This document shows positions 34,240-46,136 of a DNA stretch of 64,000 bases, in pieces. The notes under the pieces were generated by a model, which saw only the letters and a list, made by a program, of their open reading frames with translations, was not told the DNA's origin and did no database searches. The position numbers and the translations under genes were made by a program. The DNA is from Simmondsia chinensis. Lineage: Eukaryota > Streptophyta > Magnoliopsida > Caryophyllales > Simmondsiaceae. The DNA is taken from contig JAGTTD010000013.1 of the NCBI GenBank assembly GCA_018398585.1, forward strand, positions 31,575,131-31,639,130. Reading direction: 5' to 3'. How positions within the stretch are numbered: position 1 is the first letter of the stretch; every line of letters starts with the position of its first letter.

Positions 34240-34605
34240 TAAAAGAATTATTTATGTCAAAGATCTTTATACTTTATCTACTGTATCAATTTAGTCCTTG
34301 TACTTTTAATTGTGTCAATTTAGTCCGCGTACAATTCAAAATGTGTCAATTTAGTCATTCTACAAAATTATGTTAAGTTTTTAATAAAATTTTTAATGGT
34401 TCGACCACGAATTGGGTTAAATTGAGTAAACAGAGTAATTTATAATAAGTTAGTTGCATCTAACATAATTTAACTGTTCAAAATTATGTCATTAACATAA
34501 CTTCAATTTGACCAAATGACTAAATTGACACAATTAAAAGTACAATGACCAAATTGACACAATAGATAAAATATAAGGACCTTTAAAGTAAATAACCCAT
34601 TTTAA
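34240..34605. mobile_element. MITE (AATTTAGTCCC family)
   Basis: The left arm AATTATTTATGTCAAAGATC...TCAATTTAGTCC is inverted at the right (GACCTTTAAAGTAAATAACC). Interior TTCGACCACGAATTGGGTTA matches 25370-26000. Confidence 0.68.
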
Positions 34606-34898
34606 AGTTACTTTTATACCTCTAAATAGAATCAAATAACTCATATTTCCTTGATTTAGGTGAGTCTAAATTATTTAGTTCTTTTCTTTGATATGAAATT
34701 CAACAAATTAATTACCCTATTTGACCACATGAATAGGGTGTACTTTCATAGTAGGCATAATTATAGGTCAAAGTTATATAATAAAACATAATAAGCTCAT
34801 TGATCTAAAAAAAAAAATAAAAAAAAATAATAATAATAGTAAGTATCTAGCACCTTATACTTGCAAACGGAAAGGACCTTGTATTTTAAGAACAATAG

Positions 34899-35188
34899 TG
34901 TTAGATTATAAAACCAACCCCGAGCATTTATCTATCAGCTCAAACTTTTGGAAAAATTAGTTTCTTACATGGTATCAGAGCTTTGATGACCTAGAGGTCC
35001 CGAGTTCGAATCTTAACAGCCCTCTTTTTCAACATTAATATAATTTAAGCACAACATATGAGGTGGGCCTGTGCAATATTTACCCTCCAAGCCCGTAGAC
35101 ATTTGCATGAGGTGGTACGTTAGATTATAAAACCAAACCTGAGTTTTTATCCATCAACTTAAACTTTTAAAAAAGTTAGTTCCTTGCA
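34899..35188 (+). mobile_element. TRIM retrotransposon, 290 bp, 71-bp LTRs
   Basis: LTRs at 34899-34969 and 35118-35188 are each 71 bp (TTAGATTATAAAACCAA..., ending TTACA/TTGCA). TGGTATCAGAGC, the tRNA-iMet primer-binding site, starts at 34970. A short purine tract (GAGGTGGTA) precedes the 3' LTR. The 5-bp target repeats are AATAG/AGTAG. The core keeps GAGTTCGAATC and no ORF. It must be moved by proteins of another LTR element. Confidence 0.83.
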
Positions 35189-35483
35189 AGTAGGATAAGA
35201 AATTTAAAGACAAGATCTTTAGTTGGTTTTTTTATGAACAACAACAAGATCTTTATTAGGAAAAAAATAGTTAATCACCTGTAAGATCCGTAATATTTTA
35301 GTAGATAGTTTTATTTCTTTTTCCCATGTAAGTAAGGTTTTTATAGACTCCCTCCCTAAGTATATTATAGAAATTGTAAATCTCTCCCTTTCTCAACTCT
35401 AACTTTCTCTTTAATTTACCTGACTTATCAAATTAAACTTTAAAAATAGCAATCTAATTATTTTTCCTTATGTTAACTCTACC

Positions 35484-35640
35484 AACAACAACAATAGTAG
35501 ATCAAGTGCCTCAAGAGTTCCCACATAAGCAAGGTCTGAAAGGGGTAGGATGTAAGTACCCTCACCCCTTTAGGGAATTACCCTAACGAAAGGTTATATT
35601 TGAAGACCCCCAACCTAAGGAGCCTGAAAGCATACAAGGA
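35484..35640 (-). mobile_element. Headless RTE/SINE tail
   Basis: Reverse strand: CTTAGGTTGGGGGTCTTC, TAATTCCCTAAAGGGG, TACTTACATCC, CAGACCTTGC, CTCTTGAGGCACTTGATC, then (TTG)n. Confidence 0.73.
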
Positions 35641-35929
35641 TCTAGATGTAGGAGTATAAACAACAACACATAACTAAATGTTAAAAGAGGCTCTCAACAA
35701 ATTAGGGGTCTTAAGCAACTGCTTCAATGACTTGGAATCTTGGCCAGCCTTGTTGTTATGATTAGAGGTGTATTTTATCGATCTTTGCAGCTTGCTTGGT
35801 CAAAACCTATAAACAAGTTCATGTGTACAGGGTTTTAAATATCTAAGTGTAAGAGTATATACAACGATACATAACAAACATATAGCTTATGTTAACTTTA
35901 CCAATAGTTTTATTACAATACCAACTTGC

Positions 35930-36330
35930 ACGGTCAAACACACATAAAAAGGTACTGTGACATGAAGAGACAAGTGGGGGCCCAGGCCGAGTCAACAATG
36001 GGCCCAGACATGGACACGTGTGAGGCCCCTCAGCCATCTGTTTCAAGGCATTACTTCAGGAGAAAAGCAACCATAGTAACTGAAAAGAGCCCGGCCCAGT
36101 TCCCCAAACATTGGACTAAAGCCAAATAGCGCGTGAGTTTCACTTTAAGGACACGTGGGCGGCGCTTGGCTGCATGGCTAGGCGCGTGAAGGCACTTTCC
36201 AGTATAGAGCGTGATGTAGCCCTGTGCAAAGGAAAACGAACGCTAACCGCTTTTTCGTTCTGTTCCTCTGTGCACTGTGTACTTTTACACTATTTTTTCT
36301 CCCCAAAAACAAAACTGTTGCTTTCCATGA
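35930..36330. promoter_or_regulatory. GC-richer island with two G-boxes, possible promoter
   Basis: It stands out from AT-rich flanks. ACACGTGT (36014-36021) and ACACGTGG (36151-36158) are G-box/ABRE cores bound by bZIP or bHLH factors in plants. A pyrimidine-rich stretch follows (36270-36310). No exon could be recognised on either strand, so it may be an orphan promoter or an old transposon piece. Confidence 0.3.
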
Positions 36331-36339
36331 AAATATAAA

Positions 36340-37029
36340 GCTCTTTTACCGTAAATTATTACAAGAATAAAATTATTATTATAAAAATAATATTATTATT
36401 TTTAAAAATATTTATGACTATTACCTTTTATAATTATATTATTATTTTAATAATAATAATTCTCTATTTTTTTATGATAATTATATAATTTATAACAAAT
36501 AATAATTATAAACTACATAAATTTGTTTCAGTATTTATTAATACTTTATTATGATAATAACATAATCCAAATATTTTTCTCAACATTTGAACAAAAATAT
36601 TTTTATTTACTTTTTGAGGGATGGTAATATAAAGGAAAGTTCCGCTTACATTTTTTTAGAGTAAAGACATTTTAATATATACGACAAGACAAAATAATAA
36701 TAATAATTATTGGGTATCTTCTAATATGATTTTAACTATATATATACATATGTATTATTATTAACCGTAATTCGGTAAAGTTCTATTATAATTCAGTAAA
36801 TTTTCATTAAAAACACAATAACTAAGATATTGTTATATTTATGTGTCATATCAGAACTTTATTGTCAAAATTTGTTGGATAAAATCCTAAAATATAAATT
36901 TTTAAAGCTCATAAAACTTTATCTAACAATAAATGCTCAATAATTTCCTTCTATACATAATACAATATACTTTTTACATTCACTGATAACTAATTATACA
37001 TTCCTTCGTATGTTCTAATTATTTTTTAG
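36340..37029. other. AT-rich stretch, nothing recognised
   Basis: Simple ATT/TAA-rich sequence with no coding potential. Confidence 0.5.
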
Positions 37030-37815
37030 GGTTCTACCTAGAATACCATCATGAAAAGTAATAGCTTTTTAATTAAGTGTCACAACTTTTTAATTTTTAA
37101 AAATTTGCCCTCAAAAGTTAAAAATTTTCAATCAACCACCTTAAATTAAGTTATTAATTATCTGTTAAATATTATATGACTTTCAAGTAGATTTTAGCTT
37201 ACTTTTTGTATTTTTTAAGTGCACAAGAAGATGAGGTGAAACTAGTGAAGCTAACAATTGAAAGAAGCGGAATTCAAATCTTCGCGGGGAGATGGAAAAT
37301 GTTTTGCTAGCTTTAGTATCATGCTTAACTGACACTCTAAAATTTATATGAAAGCCACTAGTAGGTAACGAATGATTAACAAAGTAATTTAAGGTAGTTA
37401 ATTAAAAACTTTCACACTTTTAGAGCGGATAACTAAACAAAATTAAAAAGTTGTGATAATTATGTAAAAATTAGAAACTTTTAGAGGTTTTTTTTTTGTA
37501 AAAGCCTATGTTTTAAAATAAAGTTCAGTACATAACTTTTTAGAAAATTAATGTTAATAAATCTATATGGAAGCCAGATAATTAATAACTAGTGTTAAAA
37601 AAAATAGATAATTAATAACTAACAATATAATTTAAGATGATTGATTAAAAACTTTCAGACTTTTAAAAGATGGTTGATTAAAAAATTAAAATGTTGCGGT
37701 GTTTAAATCAAAAACAAAAACTTTTCTTTTTTGTAAAAGACACATTTTTTTTAAATAAAGTGCAGTACATAGCTTTTTATAAAATTAATATAAATAAATC
37801 TAAGTGGATTTATGG
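37030..37815. mobile_element. MITE with partly duplicated right arm
   Basis: The left part (TCACAACTTTTTAATTTTTA, GTTAAAAATTTTCAATCAAC) is inverted near 37400-37490 (GTTAATTAAAAACTTTCACA, AAAAAGTTGTGATAATTA). A direct copy of the right arm follows at about 37640-37810 (CTTTTTTGTAAAAGAC versus TTTTTTGTAAAAGCC; CAGTACATA). No ORF. Confidence 0.5.
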
Positions 37816-38361
37816 TTTGTCAAAAGTTAACGATGTAGAGGTAATAACTACCCCACCTTTTACCCCTCGTTTCATTGGATAAATAACATTTTTTATTATC
37901 GAATTTATTTTGCTTTACAAGATTTTTAATTAAAAATAAGGATCTTTTAAGTTCGTTGGTATATTAATTACCTTTTTATTCATTTATTTTTTATCAAATA
38001 TAAAATTTATTATTTTTATTTTTATATTTAATCAATTAATATAAAATATAATATAATTAATATACCTTAATATATACCCGTTACCAATATTTTTAAAAAG
38101 TCACTTTCTCGGTTATGGAAAGAGGCTAAAGACTCAATAAGAATTAATTTAACGAAAACCAAAAAAAAAAAAAAAGAAAATAATTTTTCGAAATTAAGAA
38201 AAAGAAAAAAACTAATCGCAAAATAATTGGCGGTTACTGGAGATCCTTTTCCCCTGATTTTCGCCGTCAAAATCGGAACCGCAAATTCACAGCCTCTAAC
38301 CGCCGTTACCACCACCGCCGATTACCGGAAAAAAATCGCGGTTAAAAAAACACCGGTGAAA

Positions 38362-38763
38362 ACATTGCAAAAAATCGAAAATCCTAACGATATAACAATT
38401 TCTAAAGCAAAATCATAATAAATTAATGAGATGGCAAACAATGAGAGAGAGAGAGAGAGAATTTAACGGAATCACATCGAAAAACTGAAAATCCTAACGA
38501 TTTTATAAATTCTAAAGCGAAATCATAATAAAACATAGATTAATGCAGAGCATAATGAGATCGCAAACAATGGCAGATAGAAAAAGATAAAGAATTTACC
38601 GGAACACAGAAACTAGAATAACATCGAAAAATCAAAAATTCTAACAATTTTACAGATACTAAATCAAATTCAAAACAAAAGGAGGAAAAAACGGAGATAA
38701 ATGCAAAGTATAACGAGATCAAGAACAATGAGATAGAGAGAGAGAGGGGGACTTACCGAAATA
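38362..38763 (-). repeat. Three diverged tandem units in a putative 5' UTR intron
   Basis: Units at about 38362-38473, 38474-38620 and 38621-38763 share ATCGAAAA, AAAATCCTAACGAT, TTCTAAAGC(A/G)AAATCATAATA and a GAGAGA run. On the minus strand each carries a CCG(T/G)TAA or CGGTAAG word where the functional donor lies in the outermost unit. Confidence 0.55.
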
Positions 38764-38890
38764 GTGCTTCTCCGGCTAAAATCCCGGTCACCGGTGACGG
38801 AGTTAGGGAAGAGAGAGAGATTGGGAAATGAAGAGAGAGAAAGAGAAAAAAAGGGGAGAGGAAATGAAGAAGAGTCGAGTATTTATAGAG
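38757..38890 (-). promoter_or_regulatory. TATA promoter, CT-rich leader and splice donor of an unidentified gene
   Basis: On the minus strand CTCTATAAATACTCGAC gives a TATA box (TATAAAT, 38881-38887). A pyrimidine-rich leader of about 100 bp without ATG follows. A canonical donor TTTCG|GTAAGT has its exon edge at 38757. This is a classic plant 5' UTR intron arrangement. Downstream, 38218-38330 is GC-richer (CGGCGGTGGTGGTAACGGCG), but no coding exon was recognised down to 36 kb. The gene may be noncoding, decayed or have distant exons. Confidence 0.5.
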
Positions 38891-39214
38891 AGCTAGGGCA
38901 GAAGGTTATTGTAAAATAGTCCTTTTACTCTAAAAAACTACATATATTTAATAAAATAATTCAAATAATATTATAAAATAATAAAAATGGAGTCTATTTT
39001 ATATTTTTACATATTACTATTTAAGCTATTTTATTAAATACATGTAACTTTTACATTATTTTAAAAAGTTATGGATTAAAAAAATTAATGCACTAATTCT
39101 CATGGTAATAATATAAAATTTACTTTTTTCAATTTTTTTAAAAAAAGGAGAAAGACCAAAAAGCCCTTGTCTATATGGAAAATGGGAGTTGATTTGGAAG
39201 AGGTTCTTTTTTAC

Positions 39215-39575
39215 AGGTGTAATTGAGCTAAACTGAGCTCAAGCTCGTAAAGCTCGATGCTTAGATTTGGATTGAAACTCGCCGTTGGCTTGGCTTGATT
39301 GAGCTGGAACCAATTTAGTGAACTCTGAACTAAGCTTGCAATTTTTATGCTCATTTCATTTTGATATAGGCTCGTTTGGCTTTATTTACGCTCTGGTTGT
39401 GCTCATTCAATCCAAAACTTGGCTTGTTGTATATATTTAAGGTAATAAATCATGTTAAGATAGGTTTGTTTAAACTTGTGAGCCAACGAGTTCGAGCTTA
39501 GTTAGGCAACGCTCAACTCAGTAAGCTAAATGAGCTTATTTGCAGGACGGCTCAGCTAATTAACATTCATAATTA
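39215..39575. repeat. GAGCTC-rich dispersed repeat
   Basis: It starts GGTGTAATTGAGCTAAACTG and contains CTCAAGCTCGTAAAGCTCGA; it ends near GGACGGCTCAGC. Same family as 48600-49038. Confidence 0.5.
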
Positions 39576-39779
39576 GCACTCATCTTCTTGCTTCGTACGA
39601 CATCATTTATAACTCTAGCAACCTCAAACGACACTTTTTTGGGTTTGCTATTGGATTCAGTGTCGTGTCGGTTTGGCTTACATGCTTGGCGTACCAAAAG
39701 TTGACGTAACATTTAAACTGCTGATTATACAAAAAATATATACTGGAATCACATGTGTTCAATGTAACATATTAAAGAA

Positions 39780-40285
39780 GATATTGTCAACGTTCTCTTT
39801 GACATGAGCGTATAGATAGATAGATCTTTCTCTTTCTGAATAGTAGATGCACGAATCAGAAAAAGGATGCAAATTTACTTTTTCTTTTTTTCATGTCTTT
39901 TATGATTAATGGGACAAACTTATCATTAATCAATCAATCACACAAAACAGATTGACACGCAACAAGATGCAGGCGACCAAATAATCTCTTTCCCTCTTTC
40001 ACACGCGATAGAAACATGGCAGATATCGCATTAAAAAGTGACAGTTGTTTCTTATTCATCTTGACAATGTTCTCGAAAATAGGTGCACATAAATGGGATG
40101 CAGGCTTTACTGCGCAAAGATGCTAATACTTTTTCTTTCTTTTTTCTGATCTTTATTGACTAACCAGACAAACTTGTTAGCTAATCAATCAATCCGTCAA
40201 AGCGGATATGCACTAAGTAAGATGCATGCGACAAACTAATCTACTTTCTTCTTTCACACGCAACATAAACATGCCCATATACTAC
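39780..40285. repeat. Two tandem ~250-bp units
   Basis: Units at about 39780-40030 and 40031-40285 share GTGCAC/ATGCAC, TACTTTTTCTTT, CAGACAAACTT/GGGACAAACTT, AATCAATCAATC, AAGATGCA(G/T)GCGAC and TTTCACACGC. A partial third copy is at 47600-47690 (TTCCTCCACACGCAACATAA). Confidence 0.6.
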
Positions 40286-40479
40286 CTAAAAAACAACTCG
40301 TCTGATTTTCAAATCCTTTTGTAATTCAAGTTTCGGAGATAACTCAAATTTTAACCTTTTAATTAACATTCATATATCATTAATCTGATGGCTAAAATAC
40401 TATCAAAGCTAATACCTTAAAGACATAAGTAACTAGATTTGAATCATGTGAACCCATACTTAATTACTTATCAAAAATA

Positions 40480-40815
40480 ATAAATAAAGAGTTATTCACT
40501 CTATTAGACCTCGTTACTTTAACTATCGTGTCGATTTAGTCCCTAAAATTTTTATTGTGTGGATTTCATCATATACAATAAAAATTATTTCAATCAAATC
40601 CAATTCTAAAACTAATGCTAAATATGATTGCAATTAGAACGTTAATTAGCACTTGCATATACTTCATGTATTTCTAATTGAATTCCCGACATTAATTAGT
40701 TAAAAATAAACATTAATTTTAAAACTGGACATAATTGAAATAATTTCAATTCTACAGTGACTAAGTTGGCTTATATTAGTATATTATCGTAGATATAAAC
40801 TTATTTGATGATACA
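40480..40815. mobile_element. Possible MITE of the AATTTAGTCCC family
   Basis: It begins AGAGTTATTCACTCTATTAG, GTCGATTTAGTCCC. The right arm is weak. AT-rich, no ORF. Confidence 0.35.
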
Positions 40816-40989
40816 TTGTATTTATCTTATAATATATTAATTTCTAGTCTAGGTTCAATGTACCTAAGGGTACATATATACTTACCTATGATTTACTCTT
40901 TTATATAATGTTAGCTCAGCAACTCCAATAGATATGCCTACTCGATTATTCTTTTACAACATATATAAAAGTTTATGACTAAATTATCA

Positions 40990-41535
40990 CAATAGACGAT
41001 TCAGCTACGATGGTCTTCCCCTCCAAGGCAATTTGTCAAAATTAACTCGGATGCGGCTTGGAAATCAAAAGACTTCCTAGCCACGGCTACGATGGTGGCT
41101 AGAGACGCTTCGGGAACTATCATTGGTGGATGGTGTGGATCTTTCTTTGCTTTGTCTCCACTCATGGCGGAGGCTCTTGTGCTTAGAGCAGCTTGTTCGC
41201 TCGCCTGAAACTTTAATTGGAGTTCTATCATCTTTGAAACGGACAATAAAATTCTTACCGATGCTATCAACGGCGAGGGTATGATACATTGGGAGATCCA
41301 AGCCATTGTTGATGACATTTGCTCCTTTTCGTCTTCCTTTGGTGCTTGTTCTTTTGTTTGGTGCTTGAGATCCTGTAATATGGTTGCCCATTTTGTTTGT
41401 AAGTGGCACCGTTTAGGAAGATGTTCTCATGACCGGTGGGTTCACACTCCCACAAACTTATCTAGTATTATAATATCGGACTTTAATGGTATGTAGCTTG
41501 GCCTTCGGGCGTCTTCTTGTTCAAAAAAAAAAAAA
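40990..41535 (+). pseudogene. Plant L1-type LINE 3' end with RNase H domain, poly(A) tail
   Basis: Translation of the + strand from about 41023 gives VKINSDAAW, MVARDASGTIIGGW, MAEALVLRAA, FETDNKILTDAI and NMVAHFVCKW. These are the Asp, Glu, Asp and His-region landmarks of the RNase H domain that closes plant L1 ORF2. A TGA interrupts it after CSLA (41206). A short 3' UTR and A14 tail follow (41522-41535). It is a 5'-truncated, inactive retrocopy. RNase H removes template RNA during reverse transcription. Confidence 0.82.
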
Positions 41536-41739
41536 AATTATGGTGTAAATAACACATAAATAAATAAACAAATAAATAAAATTGACCTTGGTTTGATATA
41601 ATAGATAATAAAATGCAATATGGGTACTTACCATTATAGGGGGCATTTGATAAGAATGGGCCCAAAAAAGGAAAACTTGGGCCTGATTATGTGGGGGACT
41701 TGACCAAAAAGTAAATGACACATATTTTAATTTGGCACG

Positions 41740-42720
41740 TGAAATTGGAATTGAATAGTAAAATTATAATTTTAATTCCAATTCTACTGGAATTGGAATT
41801 TAGATAGAATTGAAATTCTACTATTTAGTTCATCAAATGAATTGGAGGTTGGAATTATAATTATATAATAATTTGAATCATCAAGGGTTTTCGGTCAATC
41901 GAGTTGGAGTATTACGAGTTTTAGATCAACTATAGTCGGATTTTGGTTGGAGCGGTTGACATTGAATTTGAGTTGTTATGGTCGGATTGATTCACTTCGA
42001 GTTTAGTTATTCGAGTTTCGACTCAAATCGGGTCAAGTATCGCGTCGGGTCATTTAATATTCACGTTATCTCAAATTTTTATTTAATTAGGTTAGGTTTT
42101 TCAGGATTCGGGGTAAAATTGATCAGGTTGGTTGATTTGGGTCATTTCAAGCTCGAGTCATCTTAGTTTTGGAACAAACGAGTTGTATCATTTCAAATTT
42201 CGAGTCATTTTAGGCTGAGTTTGAGATGGGTCGAGTAATTTGGAGTTTGGCTCATATTAAGTTTTGGGTCTATTTGGTGGGGTTATTTCTATTTTCGACT
42301 CATCTTATTTACATCACATTCAAGTTGAGGGGTTTTTCTTTTTAGATTTGAGTCATCTCGAGTTTTAAATTAATCAGGTTGGGTCACTTTAGACTTTGAG
42401 CTAAGTGATTTCGGTCATTTCAAGTTCAAGTTATTCGAGTTGAGTGATTTTGAGGTTTGGGTCAAATTTTATGTTATGTCTATATTTTTAGATTTTGAGT
42501 CATTTAGAGCTTGGGTTAATCAAGTGGGGTCATTTTGGATTCCAGGTCAATTAAGTTGCTATGAAAACCCAAAGAATTGAAAGTATAATTTTCAGTTAAA
42601 ACCCAATTCTATGGAATTGGATAATGAAATTGTAGTTCCAATTCCAAAAGGTGAACCAAACAATAGAATTGAAATTCTAGACCCTAATTCCAAGCTCTAA
42701 TTTCATGCTCCAAACATAAC
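41740..42720. mobile_element. Inverted-repeat element with minisatellite core
   Basis: Outer arms are rich in AATTGGAATT/AATTCCAATT. For example, AAATTGGAATTGAATAGTA at 41745 is inverted at about 42655-42720 (CAATAGAATTGAAATTCTAG). Between 41880 and 42570 degenerate tandem words recur (GGGTCATTTC, TTCGAGTT, GGTTGGGTCA). No transposase. The short ORF at 41978-42166 is built from these words. Confidence 0.65.
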
Positions 42721-43096
42721 CTTAGAGTTATTTATACTTTAATATCCGAAATTCAGTGAATAACTTTTTAATTCACAAGTTCTATATTTGAAATTTTTAG
42801 TCAATCAATTAGGTTAAAATAATCTTTCGTCCCAAAATCCGAAGTATAACATCATCTTTTCGGTATATTAGATCACATATTCTGCTTACAACATCACCTT
42901 TCCGATCTATAACCTCACACGTCTATCATATATGATACCATATAGATAGTAAGATTAAAGAATTATTTCACTATAATCAATAGACTATCAAACTATTTGT
43001 AGACTAAAAATAATTTCACTAAACCTCATAATATCAAAGTATAATTTATCCTATATTTTAGAAATAATTTATACAATATATATATATATATATATA
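42721..43096. other. AT-rich stretch ending in a TA microsatellite
   Basis: Nothing coding. The (TA)n at about 43077-43096 abuts the LINE and reappears at its 3' side (46729-46741), so it is the target or its duplication. Confidence 0.5.
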
Positions 43097-44913
43097 CCCG
43101 TTGGAGAGACTTGAAAGGGGAAAAACTTAGAGTCTATAAGGAAAGGGCGGCTTTAGAGCTCAATTGGGACGAGGAGGGAGATATTAACCGAAAGTGGAAT
43201 GAATTGGCCCAGAAAATCAAGAGTTTGGCACGCGAAGTTTTGGGAGAGTCAAAGGGTGGGACAATCACCCACAGAGAGTCATGGTGGTGGGGAGAGGAAG
43301 TCCAACAGAAGATTAAAGCGAAACGAGACCGGTTTAAGGAGTGCGAAGAAAGAAGCGAAGAAAGCAATTAGTGAGGCAAAGTCACGAGCATATGAAGAGT
43401 TTTACAAGAGGCTAGACACCAAGGAGGGAGCCAAAGATATATACAAGATAGCCAGAGCAACAGAGAGGAAGACGAGGGACCCGGGGCAAGTAAAATGCAT
43501 TAAAGGAGCGGATGGGCAGGTGCTAGTGGAAGGGCATCAAATTAGAGCTAGGTGGAAAGCCTACTTCCACGATCTGTTTAACAACCGGGGAAACACAGAA
43601 ATAGATTTAGGGGAGCTCCAGACTACGGAAGAGAATGAGAACGAATGCTATTGTGAGCGAATTACCCTAGAGGAGATCAAGGAAGCCCTAAAACATATGG
43701 GTAGGGGAAGAGCAGTTGGTCCAGATGGGATACCCATTGAGGCATGGAAATGCCTTGGACAAAGGGGTTGCAGCTGGCTGGCAAAACTCTTTAACTAAAT
43801 CTTGATGGGGAACAAGATGCCGAAAGAATGGCGGAAGAGCACACTGGTCCCAATCTACAAGAACAAGGGTGATATCCAGAGCTGCGCCAATTACCGGGGG
43901 ATCAAATTGATAAGTCACACCCTCAAGTTGTGGGAGAGAGTCGTAGAAAAGAGAATACGACAACAGACGAAAGTGGCCGAAAACCAGTTTGGGTTCATAC
44001 CTTGGAGATCAATAATAGAAGTCATTCATCTCTTACGGCGGATGATAGAGCAATACAGGGAGAGACAAAAGGACCTCCACATGGTCTTCATCGATCTAGA
44101 GAAGGCATATGACAGAGTGCCAAGAGAGGTACTGTGGAGAGTGTTGGGAAGGAGAGGCATCCCGATGCCTTATATTCGGGCCATTAGGGACATGTATGAA
44201 GAGGCATATACCAATGTGCGAACAGGGGAAGGGGAGACAGACACTTTCCCTATTACAGTAGGGGTCCACCAGGGCTCTGTCTTGAGTCCCTTCCTGTTCA
44301 TTCTAGTGATGGATGAGCTCACTAGACATATCCAAGGGGAAGTACCTTGGTGCATGCTTTTTGCAGATGACATAGTTCTGGTAAGGAAATCCCGTGCGGA
44401 CATAAACGAGAAGCTAAAGCTATGGAGAGGCGCACTAGAATCGAGGGGTTTAAGGATTAGCAGATCTAAGGCCGAGTATGTGGAATTCAAATTCGACCGT
44501 TCAACCACTACCAGCACCGAGGAGGTTAAGATTGGAGCAGAAGCCGTATCAAGTAAGGAGAGCTTGAAATATCTGGGTTCCATGATACACCAGAATGGTG
44601 AAGTGGATGAGGATGTCAGTAACAGGATTAAAGTAGGCTGGCAGAAGTGGAGGATGGCATCCGGGCTGCTGTGTGATAGAAAGTTCCCGCTAAAGTTAAA
44701 GGGAAAATACTATAAGACGGTAGTAAGACCGGCTATGCTATATGGGGCAGAGTGTCGACAAATGAAACAAAATCAAACACAGAGGATGAAGGTGGCAGAG
44801 ATGAGGATGCAACGATGGATGTGTGGCCACACAAGAAAGGATAGGATTAGAAATGATGTGATACGAGGTAAGCCGGGTGTAGCCTCGATCGAGGATAAAT
44901 TGAGGGAGCACCG

Positions 44914-46136
44914 TGTCATAGACCGCCAATATTATAGTACTTTTTTATTTTCGATAATGTACTAGAAGGACCTAGGAAGTACTAGGACTTCCTTATTTTC
45001 CCTTAATTTACTTGATGCGTGTATGTGATGGAAAGGCATGTCGCTTGACAACATTGGGTCGCGTCCCTGGGCCCTTGACAAGGTCTGGGTCGCGCCTGAC
45101 AGTGTCTGGGACGCGTCCCAGGGCACTTGACAAGGCCCAGACACGGACCGGACACGGGCGCCCATGCCTTTCCCCAAAGGTCGCATCCCTTGCTGCTGAG
45201 GCGTGTCTCTTGGACCATTTACACAGTCCTCTTGACACGCACAGCCCAAGGGGAGTGCACCCCATTTGGTTCATTTAATATTCCATGTACTTAGCTTAGA
45301 TTCATGTACCTATTTATTATTCATGTCCCTTAGAGAATGAACCGTGGCCCTTGGGAAATACACACGATTCATGCATCTTGTAAATATCATTGAGTATATA
45401 TAATAAAGTGATGGCAATTGCCAAGGGTGTCCAAAACTCACCCAAATTAATCCAATCTCTTTGTCCCTTTGAACGTGTACTTACATTACTATTGTGACTC
45501 TATTTCCTTTGTTCCAAAACACTCTTTTGCCTTTATTCCGCATAAACACAACCTTCGGGTTAACGAGGAGCCTGACTTAGCGAGGTACATTCGGAGTGAA
45601 GTTAAGTGGCGCACAGGCTGGACAAGGGTGTCAAAAATCGTCCCGTGATAGTAACAAGCATCGTGGAGCGAGACGTGTACGTGGTGCACTATGGTGCATG
45701 GAGCTGGCACGTTGCTTTTTGGGCACGCTGCTTATCATCAGGTGAGTGTCAATAGCTTGTCAGGGGTGTCACGTTGGAGGGGATGATGATGTGGTCATCC
45801 CGTGACCACTCAAGGCTGCTAGAGATGCAGGGATGCGATGATGGGCAGGCACCCACAATGAGGACGTTTGCGGAATTAGGTGGGGGAGAATGTCACGGGT
45901 CGCCTTTGGCTGACACTGTCCCCGGTGTTCAATAAGCAGACATATGCCATATGGGGTCTCCTAAGCCTGTCCGATACTAATGCGCATTGATTGTGTTCAG
46001 GTATGTCCGTGGTATGCCGTGTATTTCGTCTCTTGAAGGTGCATATTGCTGCTTGTTGACCATAGGGGGTAGGCTGGCCCGGCCCTAGCCTCAGGGCCCG
46101 GGCGCCGCACGGGTGATCTGCGCTCATCCCGTGACA
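44914..46136 (+). mobile_element. LTR-retrotransposon-like insertion inside the RTE LINE
   Basis: The insert starts TGTCATAGACC and ends CCCGTGACA, with target repeat ACCG at 44910-44913 and 46137-46140. At 45880-45890 a polypurine tract (GGTGGGGGAGAA) precedes a 246-bp terminal block (45891-46136). This block opens TGTCACGGG and closes CCCGTGACA, a perfect 9-bp inverted pair typical of an LTR. The first 750 bp hold a TATA-like GTATATATAATAAAG (45393) and do not resemble the terminal block beyond their first bases. GC-richer than its surroundings; no ORF of note. Probably a deleted or chimeric LTR element. Confidence 0.65.
45891..46136 (+). repeat. LTR-like terminal block
   Basis: 246 bp with 9-bp inverted ends, directly after a polypurine tract, so it behaves like a 3' LTR. 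See the parent insertion. Confidence 0.5.

Noticed and set aside
38067..38315. Possible first coding exon on the minus strand downstream of the 38.8-kb promoter
   Set aside because: It starts with GTG, not ATG, turns into Phe/Leu low complexity, and lacks a convincing donor or known domain.
38362..38763. CRISPR-like array
   Set aside because: Only three diverged ~110-150-bp units, no short regular repeats and spacers, and the genome is eukaryotic.
45012..45278. Several 70-95-residue ORFs on both strands
   Set aside because: They arise from GC-rich sequence without stops inside the LTR-like insertion; no homologous motif is visible.
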